Positions 16,103 through 24,389 of a DNA stretch of 28,995 nucleotides are shown one piece after another (positions within the stretch are counted from its first letter, which is position 1; every line of letters starts with the position of its first letter). This stretch comes from Alphaproteobacteria bacterium. Its GTDB lineage: Bacteria; Pseudomonadota; Alphaproteobacteria; Sphingomonadales; SMXR01. The position numbers were made by a program, and so were the translations under genes. The stretch is from the NCBI GenBank assembly GCA_004356215.1, contig SMXR01000003.1:1-28995 (forward strand), given 5' to 3'. The notes beneath the pieces are model-generated. The model made no database searches, was not told where the DNA came from, and worked only from the letters and a program-made list of their open reading frames with translations.

Positions 16103-17346
16103 CCTTCGTTCCTCAAAACTTCGACCGGGTCGAGATTGGCCGCCCGCCACGACGGCGGCAGGGTAGCCAGGAACGACAGCAGAAATGAAATGCCCACAAT
16201 CAGCACAACTTCGGATACTTTAATTTCCGCCGGCAATTCGGTCAGGAAACGAACCTCCGGAGACCACAAATTTACATCTGAAAAACTTTGGATGAAGGCT
16301 TGAATGGGATGAATATAGGCCACGATCAGCAGCCCGAAAATCAATCCCAATATCGTGCCGACCAGTCCGATCGTGGAACCGCTTATCATAAAGATTTTCA
16401 TCAATGATCTCCGGCTGGCGCCCATGGTGCGCATGATCGCGACATCGCGCGCCTTGTCCTTGACCAGGATAATCAGGCTGGAGATGATATTAAAGGCGGC
16501 GACAAAAATGATCAGCGTCAGGATAATGAACATGACATTGCGTTCAACCACCAGCGCGGTAAACAGGCTCTGGTTCATCTGCCGCCAATCATTGACAAAT
16601 CCCCTGCCTTCGGAAATGGCGGCAAGCGCGGCCGAGGTTTCATCGAGGTCATCGGGATCTTCGACAAATACCTCAATGCCGCTGACGGCATCGTACATCT
16701 TTAAATAAACCTGGGCCCCTTCAAGCGGCATAAAAACAAAGGCGTTGTCATAATCATAGACCCCGACTTCAAACAGCGCGATCACCTCATAAGCGGCCAC
16801 CCGGGGCGCGGTGCCAAACGGGGTTGCGGTGCCTTTGGGCGATATCAGGGTCAGCGGGTCACCGACCACAACCCCAAGCGTCTGGGCCAACTGGACGCCG
16901 ATAGCGACAACCCCGGTCTCGGCGAAACGCTCCAGCGAACCGGCTACGATATTGGGGGCAACATAGGTGTGGGTTGCCAGCATTTCCGGGGTAACCCCGC
17001 GGAGGACGGCGCCCGAAGCCCGGCCTTGATAGGTCGCCATCACCTGGCCCTCGACCATCGGGTTGGCGCGGATAACCCCGGGCACCGCCCGGACCTCTTC
17101 GGTCAGGGCATCATAATCAAGAAGTTCGCCGTTATAGCCAACAATCACGGCATGGCCGTTAAGTCCCAGCACCCGGTCCAGAAGTTCATGGCGAAACCCG
17201 TTCATCACCGCCATGACAACAATCAGAACCATGACGCCGAGGCAAATACCAATGAGGGAAAACCCGGCAATAACGGAAATAAAGCGATCGTTGCGCCGCG
17301 CCTTCAGGTAGCGAAAAGCCACCGCCCATTCAAAAGATGAAAACAT
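16099..17346 (-). CDS. lolC: Lipoprotein-releasing system permease LolC/LolE family
   Basis: Membrane subunit of the Lol transporter. The 415 residues have the four-helix MacB/FtsX layout: one membrane helix near residues 25-50 after the conserved FEWAVAFRYLKARRNDRFIS start, a large periplasmic domain (about 50-265), then three helices near 275-300, 320-350 and 380-400, ending with the typical NLDPVEVLRNEG. The ATG at 17346 has AAGGA upstream; the longer frame to 17415 overlaps proS and lacks similarity. Only one permease gene is present here, as in many alphaproteobacteria where a single protein forms the dimer. LolC and LolE cannot be told apart from sequence alone. Confidence 0.93.
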   Translation of the reverse strand: MFSSFEWAVAFRYLKARRNDRFISVIAGFSLIGICLGVMVLIVVMAVMNGFRHELLDRVLGLNGHAVIVGYNGELLDYDALTEEVRAVPGVIRANPMVEGQVMATYQGRASGAVLRGVTPEMLATHTYVAPNIVAGSLERFAETGVVAIGVQLAQTLGVVVGDPLTLISPKGTATPFGTAPRVAAYEVIALFEVGVYDYDNAFVFMPLEGAQVYLKMYDAVSGIEVFVEDPDDLDETSAALAAISEGRGFVNDWRQMNQSLFTALVVERNVMFIILTLIIFVAAFNIISSLIILVKDKARDVAIMRTMGASRRSLMKIFMISGSTIGLVGTILGLIFGLLIVAYIHPIQAFIQSFSDVNLWSPEVRFLTELPAEIKVSEVVLIVGISFLLSFLATLPPSWRAANLDPVEVLRNEG

Positions 17347-17359
17347 AACGTTCGGGTCC

Positions 17360-18676
17360 TTAAGGTTTGGCGAAGTGTTTGACCACCCCGGAAAGTTTAA
17401 TCTCGGTGCGCTCACCGGTGGCGCGGTTTTTTACTTCGGCGATACCCGTTTCAAGACCCCTGGGGCCGATGGTGACGGCAAACGGCAAGCCAATCAAATC
17501 CATGTTTGAAAACTTGGCCCCGGGACGCTCGTCCCGGTCATCATAAAGCACCTCAACCCCGGCCTTCAGAAATTCAGCGTAAAGCGCATCCGCCGCCTTG
17601 GTAGAGGCCTCATTGTCGCTTCTGACATTGATCAGACCAACCTGGAACGGCGCCACCGCTTCGGGCCAGATAATCCCGGCGTCATCGTGGCTTGCCTCTA
17701 TAATCGCCCCGACCAGCCGTGAGACGCCGATCCCGTAAGATCCCATTTGCAAGGGGGTGGTTTCCCCGTCCTGGCCCTGGACAGTGGCACCCATGGCTTC
17801 GGAATATTTGGTGCCAAAGAAAAATATATGCCCAACCTCTATCCCCCGGCCGGTTTTCAGGTCGCTGGATTTTACCGGGCACGCCGCCGCATCATGTTTG
17901 TTATCGGTGGCGGCATAAAGACTGGTCCAGCGATCGACCAGCGGCTGCAGGTCTTTATCATAGACCGCCGCTTCGCCCATGGCATCAAAATCCTCGAAGC
18001 CCTTGTGGTAGAAAACTTCTGATTCCCCGGTTGGCGCCAGAACAATAAATTCATGGCTAAGGTCGCCGCCAATCGGCCCGGCATCGGCGGCCATCGGTAT
18101 GGTTTTCAGGCCGAGACGGGCAAACGTGCGCAAATAAGCCAGGAACATCTTGTTATAGGAATGGCGGCCCGCGGCTTCATCCAGATCGAACGAATAATTG
18201 TCCTTCATCAAAAACTCACGGCCGCGCATGACGCCAAAACGAGGGCGAATTTCATCGCGGAATTTCCACTGGATCTGGAACAGGTTCTTGGGCAGGTCCT
18301 TGTAGCTTTTAATGGCGTGGCGAACGATGTCGGTGATCTGTTCTTCGTTGGTCGGGCCGTACAGCATATCGCGCTTATGACGGTCCTGGATGCGCAGCAT
18401 TTCCTTGCCGTAATCTTCATAACGGCCGCTTTCGCGCCATAGGTCGGCCGACTGGATTGTCGGCATCAAAATTTCCTGGGCGCCAGAGGCAATTTGCTCA
18501 TCGCGGACAATCGCCTCAATTTTTTGCAAAACCTTCAGGCCGAGGGGCAGCCACGAATAAATCCCGGCACTGGCCTGGCGTACCATGCCGGCCCGCAGTA
18601 TCAACCGGTGCGAGGCAATTTTGGCTTCACTGGGAGTCTCTTTCAGAGTCGGAAGAAAATATTTGGATAGCCGCAC
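17360..18676 (-). CDS. proS: Prolyl-tRNA synthetase, short alphaproteobacterial type
   Basis: Charges tRNA-Pro with proline; class II aminoacyl-tRNA synthetase. At 438 residues it lacks the roughly 130-residue editing insertion of the E. coli enzyme (572 residues): motif 2 (FRDEIRPRFG, from 139) and motif 3 (GSYGIGVSR, 312-320) are close together. The proline-specific loop YGPTNEE is at 106-112 and the anticodon-binding domain occupies about 345-438. The start codon is GTG, supported by AAGGA 9 bases upstream and by the family N-terminus RLSKYFLPTLKE. Proofreading of Ala-tRNA-Pro would need a separate YbaK/ProX-type protein, not in this window. Confidence 0.96.
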   Translation of the reverse strand: MRLSKYFLPTLKETPSEAKIASHRLILRAGMVRQASAGIYSWLPLGLKVLQKIEAIVRDEQIASGAQEILMPTIQSADLWRESGRYEDYGKEMLRIQDRHKRDMLYGPTNEEQITDIVRHAIKSYKDLPKNLFQIQWKFRDEIRPRFGVMRGREFLMKDNYSFDLDEAAGRHSYNKMFLAYLRTFARLGLKTIPMAADAGPIGGDLSHEFIVLAPTGESEVFYHKGFEDFDAMGEAAVYDKDLQPLVDRWTSLYAATDNKHDAAACPVKSSDLKTGRGIEVGHIFFFGTKYSEAMGATVQGQDGETTPLQMGSYGIGVSRLVGAIIEASHDDAGIIWPEAVAPFQVGLINVRSDNEASTKAADALYAEFLKAGVEVLYDDRDERPGAKFSNMDLIGLPFAVTIGPRGLETGIAEVKNRATGERTEIKLSGVVKHFAKP

Positions 18677-18878
18677 AAGCCCGTCCTTTTGTGTTTTTTT
18701 AAAAATTCAGTTCAAACTTCTTTTAACCAAGCGAACCCGGCCCGGCAACGGCATTTTGCCCTTAAGGTTTTATTTTCGCTGGATTTTTAGGGAAATTCTC
18801 TTCAATCAACCCTTGTGGCAACGATGCAACAGCCAATGCCAAACCGGCATTTTGTTATAAAAATTCCCGGGAAGGCTC
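18677..18878. other. Intergenic stretch upstream of proS, no gene seen
   Basis: AT-rich stretch with no credible reading frame. It must contain the proS promoter on the minus strand, but I find no pair of boxes good enough to name. An inverted repeat AATGCC/GGCATT (18835-18840 and 18846-18851, 5-base loop) and the 10-base palindrome TTCCCGGGAA (18864-18873) lie just upstream of the RNA promoter described separately. Confidence 0.4.
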
Positions 18879-18906
18879 TTGAAATAGCAGTTTCCCGTGT
18901 TAGCAT
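18879..18906 (+). promoter_or_regulatory. Candidate sigma-70 promoter for the plus-strand RNA
   Basis: TTGAAA (18879-18884, five of six consensus bases) and TAGCAT (18901-18906, four of six) are 16 bases apart, predicting a start near 18913. An A/T-rich stretch (TTATAAAAATT, ending 18865) lies just upstream, as does the palindrome TTCCCGGGAA. It points toward the terminator at 19064-19094 and faces away from proS. Confidence 0.5.
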
Positions 18907-18912
18907 CACTCC

Positions 18913-19094
18913 AGCATCGGCTTCTTTTAAACGCGCCTAGCGCGTCTTGGCCTGTCGCTTTTTTAGCTGACTTGGCAGAGAGAGGTGCGGTGTCTCCCTG
19001 GTCGGGGGGTCCGCAAGGCAACTTGTGGAAAAGACCAGGGGTCTTTCTAAAGCGCGCAAGCGCAAAACAGGGTGCTTCGGCGCCCTGTTTTTTT
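18913..19094 (+). ncRNA. Candidate structured small RNA (about 180 nt), unassigned
   Basis: Between the candidate promoter and a strong plus-strand terminator lie nested helices: 18977-18983 with 19042-19048; 18996-19003 with 19033-19040 (8 bp, perfect); and 19010-19017 with 19022-19029 closing on a GCAA loop. A GCGC-GCAA-GCGC hairpin (19052-19063) follows, and ACGCGC/GCGCGT (18931-18945) precedes. Three helices, including the terminator, each have one imperfect pair, and each is G-U on the plus strand but A-C on the minus strand. The two GCGC-rich segments could also pair with each other as a closing stem. It lacks the 4.5S RNA loop motif, the tRNA-like end of tmRNA and RNase P RNA motifs. 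6S RNA is possible by size, but I cannot confirm it. Confidence 0.55.
19064..19094 (+). terminator. UUCG-loop intrinsic terminator
   Basis: ACAGGGTGC and GCGCCCTGT pair around a TTCG loop, followed by 7 Ts on the plus strand; flanking A and T extend the stem. On the minus strand the same hairpin is followed by TTTT, so it may also end the nuo-to-DUF1467 transcript, whose last stop codon is at 19101. The plus orientation is the stronger. Confidence 0.85.
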
Positions 19095-19100
19095 GGAATT

Positions 19101-19328
19101 TCAAGCTGTATCAATAAGGTAATAAATGACGCCCCAAACCAGGGCGGCGACAAAGGTTGTTGCCGCGGCTTTCATCCGCAGCATTGGTTTTTTTGGGGCG
19201 CTTTTGATGGTGCCGGGAACAATATCCTCACCCGCCTCTTCTTGGGTGACGACGCCGATTGGCAGCACCATAAACCAGATCAGCCACCAAACGACGATAT
19301 AAACCATAATTCCGGTCGCGATCCCCAT
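19101..19328 (-). CDS. DUF1467 family small membrane protein
   Basis: A 75-residue inner-membrane protein with two hydrophobic helices (about 5-27 and 54-73) joined by a charged loop containing TQEEAGEDIVPGT and PKKPMLRMKA. The family is found in alphaproteobacteria and has no established function. The start codon directly follows the mce stop codon with no gap, and a GAGG ribosome binding site lies inside mce, so translation is coupled. It is the last gene of the long operon that begins with the nuo genes. Confidence 0.88.
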   Translation of the reverse strand: MGIATGIMVYIVVWWLIWFMVLPIGVVTQEEAGEDIVPGTIKSAPKKPMLRMKAAATTFVAALVWGVIYYLIDTA

Positions 19329-19733
19329 CTAAGCCTCCTCAATCTCAATTAAAGTGCCGCCCATATCCTTGGGGTGCAGGAATAACACTGGTTTGCCATG
19401 GGCGCCGATGGTGGGCTCGCCCGACCCGAGAATACGCACACCTGCGCTTTCCAGCTTGGCCTTGGCGGCCATGATATCGGGCACTTCGTAGCACAGGTGG
19501 TGAACCCCGCCAGCCGGGTTTCTTTGCAAAAATTTGGCGATCGGTGAGTCCAGGCCAAGCGGGGCTAAAAGCTCGATTTTGCTATTGGGCAGATTGACAA
19601 ATATAACTGTCACCCCGTGGTCAGGCAAATCCTCGGGGGCGGAAACATCGGCGCCAAGAACATCCCGATAGCGCGCTGCCGCGGCCGCAAGGTCGGGGGT
19701 TGCAATCGCCACGTGGTTTAATTTTCCGATCAT
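19329..19733 (-). CDS. mce: Methylmalonyl-CoA epimerase (VOC family)
   Basis: Interconverts the (R) and (S) forms of methylmalonyl-CoA so that propionyl-CoA can enter the TCA cycle through methylmalonyl-CoA mutase. The 134 residues form a vicinal-oxygen-chelate fold with two repeats. His7 (NHVAIATPD), His79 (GVHHLCYEV) and Glu130 (TLIEIEE) are in the positions of the metal ligands. The start overlaps the rnj stop as ATGA. The mutase is not in the window, so the pathway is inferred from the family. A related lactoylglutathione-lyase activity is a less likely alternative. Confidence 0.9.
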   Translation of the reverse strand: MIGKLNHVAIATPDLAAAAARYRDVLGADVSAPEDLPDHGVTVIFVNLPNSKIELLAPLGLDSPIAKFLQRNPAGGVHHLCYEVPDIMAAKAKLESAGVRILGSGEPTIGAHGKPVLFLHPKDMGGTLIEIEEA

Positions 19734-21406
19734 GGACCGTCCTTCAGAAGCCCGGTAATCCTGACAGAAATCAAGGGGCGTTTCCCTGTTTCATGCCTGA
19801 AAAGCTTTAAGACCGCAAGCCTCAGGTCCTCTTCCCGCACTTCTGCGCTGGCCGGGATGGCCGGTTTCCAGCCGGAGATTTTATCCATGATCAGGGTATA
19901 AAGATCAAGTTTCAGTTCTTTGTCATTGTCGTGACAGAGAAGGCCAAAGGGCTGGATCACCGGCGGTCCTATTAAGTCGCCCCCCGGGGTATAGCAAAGC
20001 GAAATCATCAAAGCGCCATTTTCCATCATCCGGCGGCGCTCCGACAGGGTGTTGCTTGAAAGCGCCAGCAACCGGGTGCCGTCAAGCACCGAATACCCGG
20101 TCGGAACCTTATCCACCACTTCGGGATCGCCCGGCGCCAGCTTGATCATGGTGCCGTTTTCCGGGCGGAATACGAAGGGAACCTGCAGGGTTTTCGCCAA
20201 CTTTGCGTGGGCCTCTATGTGCCGCGCTTCGCCATGGACAGGAATGGCTATCTTGGGCCTGATCCAGTCAAACATTTTAATCAACTCGGGCTCGCCGGGA
20301 TGGCCGGATACATGGATATTATCATCCTTTTCGGTGACCACATGAATGTCGCGGAGAACAAGTTTATTGACAAGGCGGGCAATCCCGCGCTCGTTGCCAG
20401 GGATCATCTTGGAAGAGAAGATCACGGTATCACCGGCACTCAGCCCGATATTCTTGTTGATGTCTTCGGCCAGGCCATTAAGGGCCGCGCGAAACTCGCC
20501 CTGGCACCCGGTGCATAGAATCAACACCTTGTTCCTGGGCAGATGCCCGGCATCGGCCTCGCTCAAGATTGGCGGAAAATTTTTCAAATAGCCGCACTTC
20601 TTTGCCGCGCCAATCACGCGCTTCATTGACCGGCCCATAATCACCAGATGGCGCCCGGCCCGGGCGGCAATTTCGCCAATGCTCTCGACCCGCTCGACAT
20701 TGGAGGCAAAGGTGGTCACCACCACCCGGCCTTGTTGTTTTTCGACCAGGTCGAGCAACGGACCTTTTACGGATTTTTCAGTGCCCGAGGCGTGCTTGTT
20801 AAAAACATTGGTCGAATCGCCGATCATCGCCAGAACACCTTTTTTACCAATGCTTTTCAACGTCTCTTCGGTGGCCGGGTCGGCAATCGATGTGTCGGGG
20901 TCAAGCTTCCAGTCGCCGGTGTGAAAAATCACCCCCTTGGGTGTGGTGATCAAAAGGCCGTTGCCTTCTGCAATCGAATGCGCCAGGGGCACGTAGCGGA
21001 CGGAAAAAGGGCCAAGTTCAATTGGTCCGCCGTCTTTGACAATTCTTAAGTCAACTTCGCCCAATAGCCCGGCCTCTTCCAGCTTGCCCATCACCAGCTC
21101 AGCGGTAAACGGGGTGGCAAAAACCGGCGGGTTGCCCAACCGCGGCCAGAGATGGGCGAGCGCGCCGATATGGTCTTCATGGCCGTGGGTCAGGATGATA
21201 CCAAGCAGGTTCTTTTTGCGCGCTTCGATAAACGAAATGTCCGGAAAAATTAGGTCAATGCCGGGCAGGCCGTCGCCGGCAAAAGACACCCCCAGGTCAA
21301 CCATCAGCCACTTGCCAAGGTAGCCGTAAAGGTTGAGGTTCATGCCAATTTCGCTGGAGCCGCCCAACGGCACAAACACCAGATCACTTTCGGGGTTTGC
21401 GGTCAT
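19730..21406 (-). CDS. rnj: Ribonuclease J
   Basis: Metallo-beta-lactamase/beta-CASP ribonuclease with 5'-3' exonuclease and endonuclease activity, which matures rRNA and degrades mRNA in alphaproteobacteria. The 558 residues have the motif HGHEDH (74-79; zinc ligands His74, His76, Asp78, His79), further metal and beta-CASP motifs (GDWKLDPDT, GDSTNVF, SGHPGEPEL, PVHGEARH) and a C-terminal domain. ATGA overlaps link it to coaX upstream and mce downstream. Length and N-terminus LGGSSEIGMNLNLYGY match RNase J rather than CPSF-like or tRNase Z proteins. Confidence 0.95.
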   Translation of the reverse strand: MTANPESDLVFVPLGGSSEIGMNLNLYGYLGKWLMVDLGVSFAGDGLPGIDLIFPDISFIEARKKNLLGIILTHGHEDHIGALAHLWPRLGNPPVFATPFTAELVMGKLEEAGLLGEVDLRIVKDGGPIELGPFSVRYVPLAHSIAEGNGLLITTPKGVIFHTGDWKLDPDTSIADPATEETLKSIGKKGVLAMIGDSTNVFNKHASGTEKSVKGPLLDLVEKQQGRVVVTTFASNVERVESIGEIAARAGRHLVIMGRSMKRVIGAAKKCGYLKNFPPILSEADAGHLPRNKVLILCTGCQGEFRAALNGLAEDINKNIGLSAGDTVIFSSKMIPGNERGIARLVNKLVLRDIHVVTEKDDNIHVSGHPGEPELIKMFDWIRPKIAIPVHGEARHIEAHAKLAKTLQVPFVFRPENGTMIKLAPGDPEVVDKVPTGYSVLDGTRLLALSSNTLSERRRMMENGALMISLCYTPGGDLIGPPVIQPFGLLCHDNDKELKLDLYTLIMDKISGWKPAIPASAEVREEDLRLAVLKLFRHETGKRPLISVRITGLLKDGP

Positions 21407-22170
21407 TCAGCCCGCCCCGAATTGCGCTCATAAACCAGGCGCAGACCCTGCAGGGTTAATTCCGGGTGATGATGGTCAATGGCATCGGTCTTGCCGACAA
21501 AGTAGCCGGCCAGGCCGCCGGTAGCCACGGTTTTTACCTTCCCGCCAACCTCGGCCCTAAGACGCTTAACCAGCCCTTCTATTTGGCTCAAAGTTCCAAA
21601 AAAGGCGCCGGACTGCATGGCATCCACGGTATTTTTGCCCGCCACCCAATCGGGTTCATAAACGCTGATATCGGGCAATTGTGCGGTTTGCTGGTGCAGC
21701 GCCTTGAGCCCCAAGTTGGCCCCGGCACAAATAACGCCACCCCGGAAGCTACCATCGGTGCCAACCACATCAAAGGTGGTGGCGGTGCCAATATCGATGA
21801 CAATCAGCGGCGGTCCGAAAAAATGCGCCGCGGCAACAGCATTGATCAGCCGGTCGGCGCCGACCTCTTCGGGTTTATCGGTTTTGATCTCAATTCCCAG
21901 GGCGACCCCACCCTTGCCCGCCACCATGAGCGGCCGCCCGAACACCGCTGCAAAAATCTGCTTTAATTCTTCAGAAACATCGGGCACCACACTGGCAAGG
22001 ATACCGCCTTCCAGGCCCTCTGGGGTTTCACCTGATTTCTTGAAGCCTTCGCTGATTACCGCCGTATCCAGCGCCTCGCTGGTGACATGGCGCCAGGAAT
22101 GAATAACCTCTTCGCCCTTCATCAGGGCGAAGGTAATATTGGTGTTGCCGGCGTCTATCGCTAGAATCAT
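21403..22170 (-). CDS. coaX: Type III pantothenate kinase
   Basis: Phosphorylates pantothenate, the first step of coenzyme A synthesis; the CoaX type needs a monovalent cation and is not inhibited by CoA. The 255 residues show the ASKHA-fold motifs: DAGNTN at 6-11, GADRLINA, and DIGTATTFDVV with the second phosphate loop. It begins 9 bases after birA and its stop overlaps the rnj start. The birA-coaX pairing places two cofactor genes within the complex I transcript. Confidence 0.95.
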   Translation of the reverse strand: MILAIDAGNTNITFALMKGEEVIHSWRHVTSEALDTAVISEGFKKSGETPEGLEGGILASVVPDVSEELKQIFAAVFGRPLMVAGKGGVALGIEIKTDKPEEVGADRLINAVAAAHFFGPPLIVIDIGTATTFDVVGTDGSFRGGVICAGANLGLKALHQQTAQLPDISVYEPDWVAGKNTVDAMQSGAFFGTLSQIEGLVKRLRAEVGGKVKTVATGGLAGYFVGKTDAIDHHHPELTLQGLRLVYERNSGRAE

Positions 22171-22179
22171 CTGGTTTTC

Positions 22180-22947
22180 CTAATCGCTGTCCTTAAGGAT
22201 GGTACCGCTGACGATTTCACGCAAGCCCCCGCCCTCATCTTCCAATAACAGGGCGCCGTTCTTGCCCAGCCCGATGAAAGTGCCCGAGCGGGTTTCCGTG
22301 CCGCTGGCAATTGCAATCCTTTTCCCAATGCCCTCGGCCATGTTCAACCATTCCACCCGGACCGGCCCAAAACCATCAACACCCCACCGGGTGACCGCTT
22401 CGGCCAACTTAGCCGCCAAAACCTCAAAAACCGCAGTAACGCCGACGGCTTTGGTATGATCTGCAAGGCAGGTGGCCGGGTAATCCGCAAGCTCTGGGTA
22501 AACCGCGATATTGAGTCCGATGCCGATAATAACATAAGGTTTTTGGGGTTGGCCCGGGCTTTCCGATTCGAGCAAAATACCGGCAATCTTGGCGCCATCC
22601 ACCAAAACGTCATTGGGCCACTTGCAGGTAATTTTGGCGTGATCCGTGAAATGCCCGACGGTTTTTGCCACCGCCAGCGCGGCCACAAACGACAGCTCAG
22701 GAATATGCGAAAGATCACAGGCGGGATAAAGCAGCAGGCTGGCATGGAGGTTGCCGGCATGTGAGACCCAGGTGCGGCCGTGGCGGCCGCGGCCCGCGCT
22801 TTGCCTTGCCGCCACCAGCCAAAGCCCGGCGCTGGCGCCTGCGGCGGCCTGGCGTTTGGCCTCTTCATTGGTGCTGTCGATATCGCTAAAATGCAGCGCC
22901 CGGTAACCATCGGGCAGGGAAAGACCGACCTCTGGGGTATCGCTCAT
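22180..22947 (-). CDS. birA: Biotin-[acetyl-CoA-carboxylase] ligase BirA
   Basis: Attaches biotin to the carrier protein of acetyl-CoA carboxylase and other biotin enzymes. The 255 residues hold only the catalytic and C-terminal domains: GRGRHGR (52-58) binds biotinyl-AMP and KWPNDV (109-114) carries the catalytic Lys. The N-terminal DNA-binding domain of E. coli BirA is absent, so it is a group I ligase that should not act as a repressor. Its start overlaps the nuoN stop as ATGA. Confidence 0.95.
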   Translation of the reverse strand: MSDTPEVGLSLPDGYRALHFSDIDSTNEEAKRQAAAGASAGLWLVAARQSAGRGRHGRTWVSHAGNLHASLLLYPACDLSHIPELSFVAALAVAKTVGHFTDHAKITCKWPNDVLVDGAKIAGILLESESPGQPQKPYVIIGIGLNIAVYPELADYPATCLADHTKAVGVTAVFEVLAAKLAEAVTRWGVDGFGPVRVEWLNMAEGIGKRIAIASGTETRSGTFIGLGKNGALLLEDEGGGLREIVSGTILKDSD

Positions 22948-24389
22948 GAGGGGAAAAATGACCCTGCGGCATACACCGCCGCGCTAACCAACAGGCCGAT
23001 AAAAACCAGGGACAGGGGTGAATTCAGCGCCGCGGTGATAGCAATAATGTAGCGTTTTGGCAGGTCGGTGACCGGGGCAAAATCCGGCGCCGGTTCATCG
23101 AAATACATCAATTTTACAATCCGCAGGTAATAATAGGCGGCCACAACCGAGGTAACAACACCGATCACCGCCAGGGTATACAACCCGGCGTCTACCGCCG
23201 CCTTGAAGACAAACCATTTTCCGAAGAACCCGGCCATGGTCGGGATCCCGGCCAGGGAAAACATGAAAATCGCTAACGCCAATGCCAATGCCGGGCGGGT
23301 GCGGCTAAGGCCCGCGAGGTCGGCAATTTTTTCGGTCATCCCTTCGTCATCGCGCATCGAAAGAATACAGGCAAAAGTACCCAGCGTCATGGTGGCGTAA
23401 ATCGCCATATAGATCAGAACCCCTTCAACCCCGGCAGCGGTCCCCGCCGCCAGTCCGACCAGGGCATAGCCAATGTGGCCAATGGAAGAATAGGCCATCA
23501 GCCGTTTGATATTGGTCTGCACCAGCGCCGCGAAGGCGCCCAGCACCATCGAGGCGACCGCCAAAAAGGTCAGGATCATTTGCCAGTCGCCAACCAGCGC
23601 CGGGAAAGTCGTTATCGTGACCCGCATCATCAGGGCCATCGCCGCCACTTTTGGCGCCGCCGCAAAAAACGCGGTCACCGGGGTCGGCGCGCCTTCATAA
23701 ACATCCGGGGTCCACATATGAAACGGCACCGCCGAAATCTTGAAAGCCAGCCCGGCAAGGATAAAGACCATGCCAATAATAAGCCCGATATTGCTGCTGT
23801 TGGCCGCCAAAAGCCCGGCCAGGTCGGCAAAGACGATGGTGCCGGTAAAGCCGTACACCAGTGAAATACCATATAACAGTATCCCCGAAGAGACCGCGCC
23901 AAGGACAAAATATTTAAGCCCGGCTTCGATCGAACGATCACGGTTGCGATTGATGGCCGCCAGGACATAAAGGCTTAACGACTGCAACTCCAGCCCCATG
24001 TAAAGCGAAAGCAGGGTTGATGCTGAAATCATCATCATCATGCCAAGGGTGGCCAGCACCATAAGGATCGGGAATTCCAAGGCCTTTATTCCCTTTAATT
24101 TCAAATACTGGCTCGACATCAGCAGGGCGGCTGCGGCCGCCAGCATGACAATGGTTTTCATGAACACCGCAAAGCCGTCCTGAATGAACGAGCCGCCAAA
24201 TGTGACTTCGGTGCCGCCCTGCCACAGCAGCACCGGAAGCAGGGCTATCAGAATCAGCATTGCTGAGGCTTTATTAAGTTTGCTGACCGTCAGGTTTTTC
24301 AGGACGACAGCGGCAATAAGCAGCGCCATGGCGCCAATCGCCAGGATAATTTCACCCAGTGCGGGGGCCAAATTCGGGATCATGCTCAT
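22944..24389 (-). CDS. nuoN: NADH-quinone oxidoreductase subunit N
   Basis: Antiporter-like proton-pumping subunit of respiratory complex I in the inner membrane. The 481 residues form about 14 membrane helices. Conserved residues appear in MGLELQSLSLYVL (Glu in the fifth helix), AFKISAVPFHMWTPDVYEGAPTPVTAFF and NIKRLMAYSSIGHIGY. The ATG at 24389 overlaps the nuoM stop; a second ATG two codons in (24383) is possible. It is the last complex I gene, and its stop overlaps the birA start. Confidence 0.97.
   Translation of the reverse strand: MSMIPNLAPALGEIILAIGAMALLIAAVVLKNLTVSKLNKASAMLILIALLPVLLWQGGTEVTFGGSFIQDGFAVFMKTIVMLAAAAALLMSSQYLKLKGIKALEFPILMVLATLGMMMMISASTLLSLYMGLELQSLSLYVLAAINRNRDRSIEAGLKYFVLGAVSSGILLYGISLVYGFTGTIVFADLAGLLAANSSNIGLIIGMVFILAGLAFKISAVPFHMWTPDVYEGAPTPVTAFFAAAPKVAAMALMMRVTITTFPALVGDWQMILTFLAVASMVLGAFAALVQTNIKRLMAYSSIGHIGYALVGLAAGTAAGVEGVLIYMAIYATMTLGTFACILSMRDDEGMTEKIADLAGLSRTRPALALALAIFMFSLAGIPTMAGFFGKWFVFKAAVDAGLYTLAVIGVVTSVVAAYYYLRIVKLMYFDEPAPDFAPVTDLPKRYIIAITAALNSPLSLVFIGLLVSAAVYAAGSFFPS

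Noticed and set aside
16103..16150. Upstream extension of lolD into lolC
   Set aside because: The ATG at 16102 forms an ATGA junction with lolC and has a strong ribosome binding site.
17347..17415. Upstream extension of lolC into proS
   Set aside because: The conserved LolC start is at 17346 with AAGGA upstream; the extension overlaps the proS 3' end.
18913..19094. Identification of the plus-strand RNA as 4.5S SRP RNA
   Set aside because: A segment near 19001-19020 looks superficially similar (GGTC, then TCCG and AAGG), but the GGAA loop and AGCAG strand of the SRP helix are missing and the hairpin pairs differently.
18897..19352. Plus-strand frame of 151 codons across the RNA candidate and DUF1467 gene
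   Set aside because: It overlaps the terminator and the DUF1467 gene antisense, and its translation shows no protein-like pattern.
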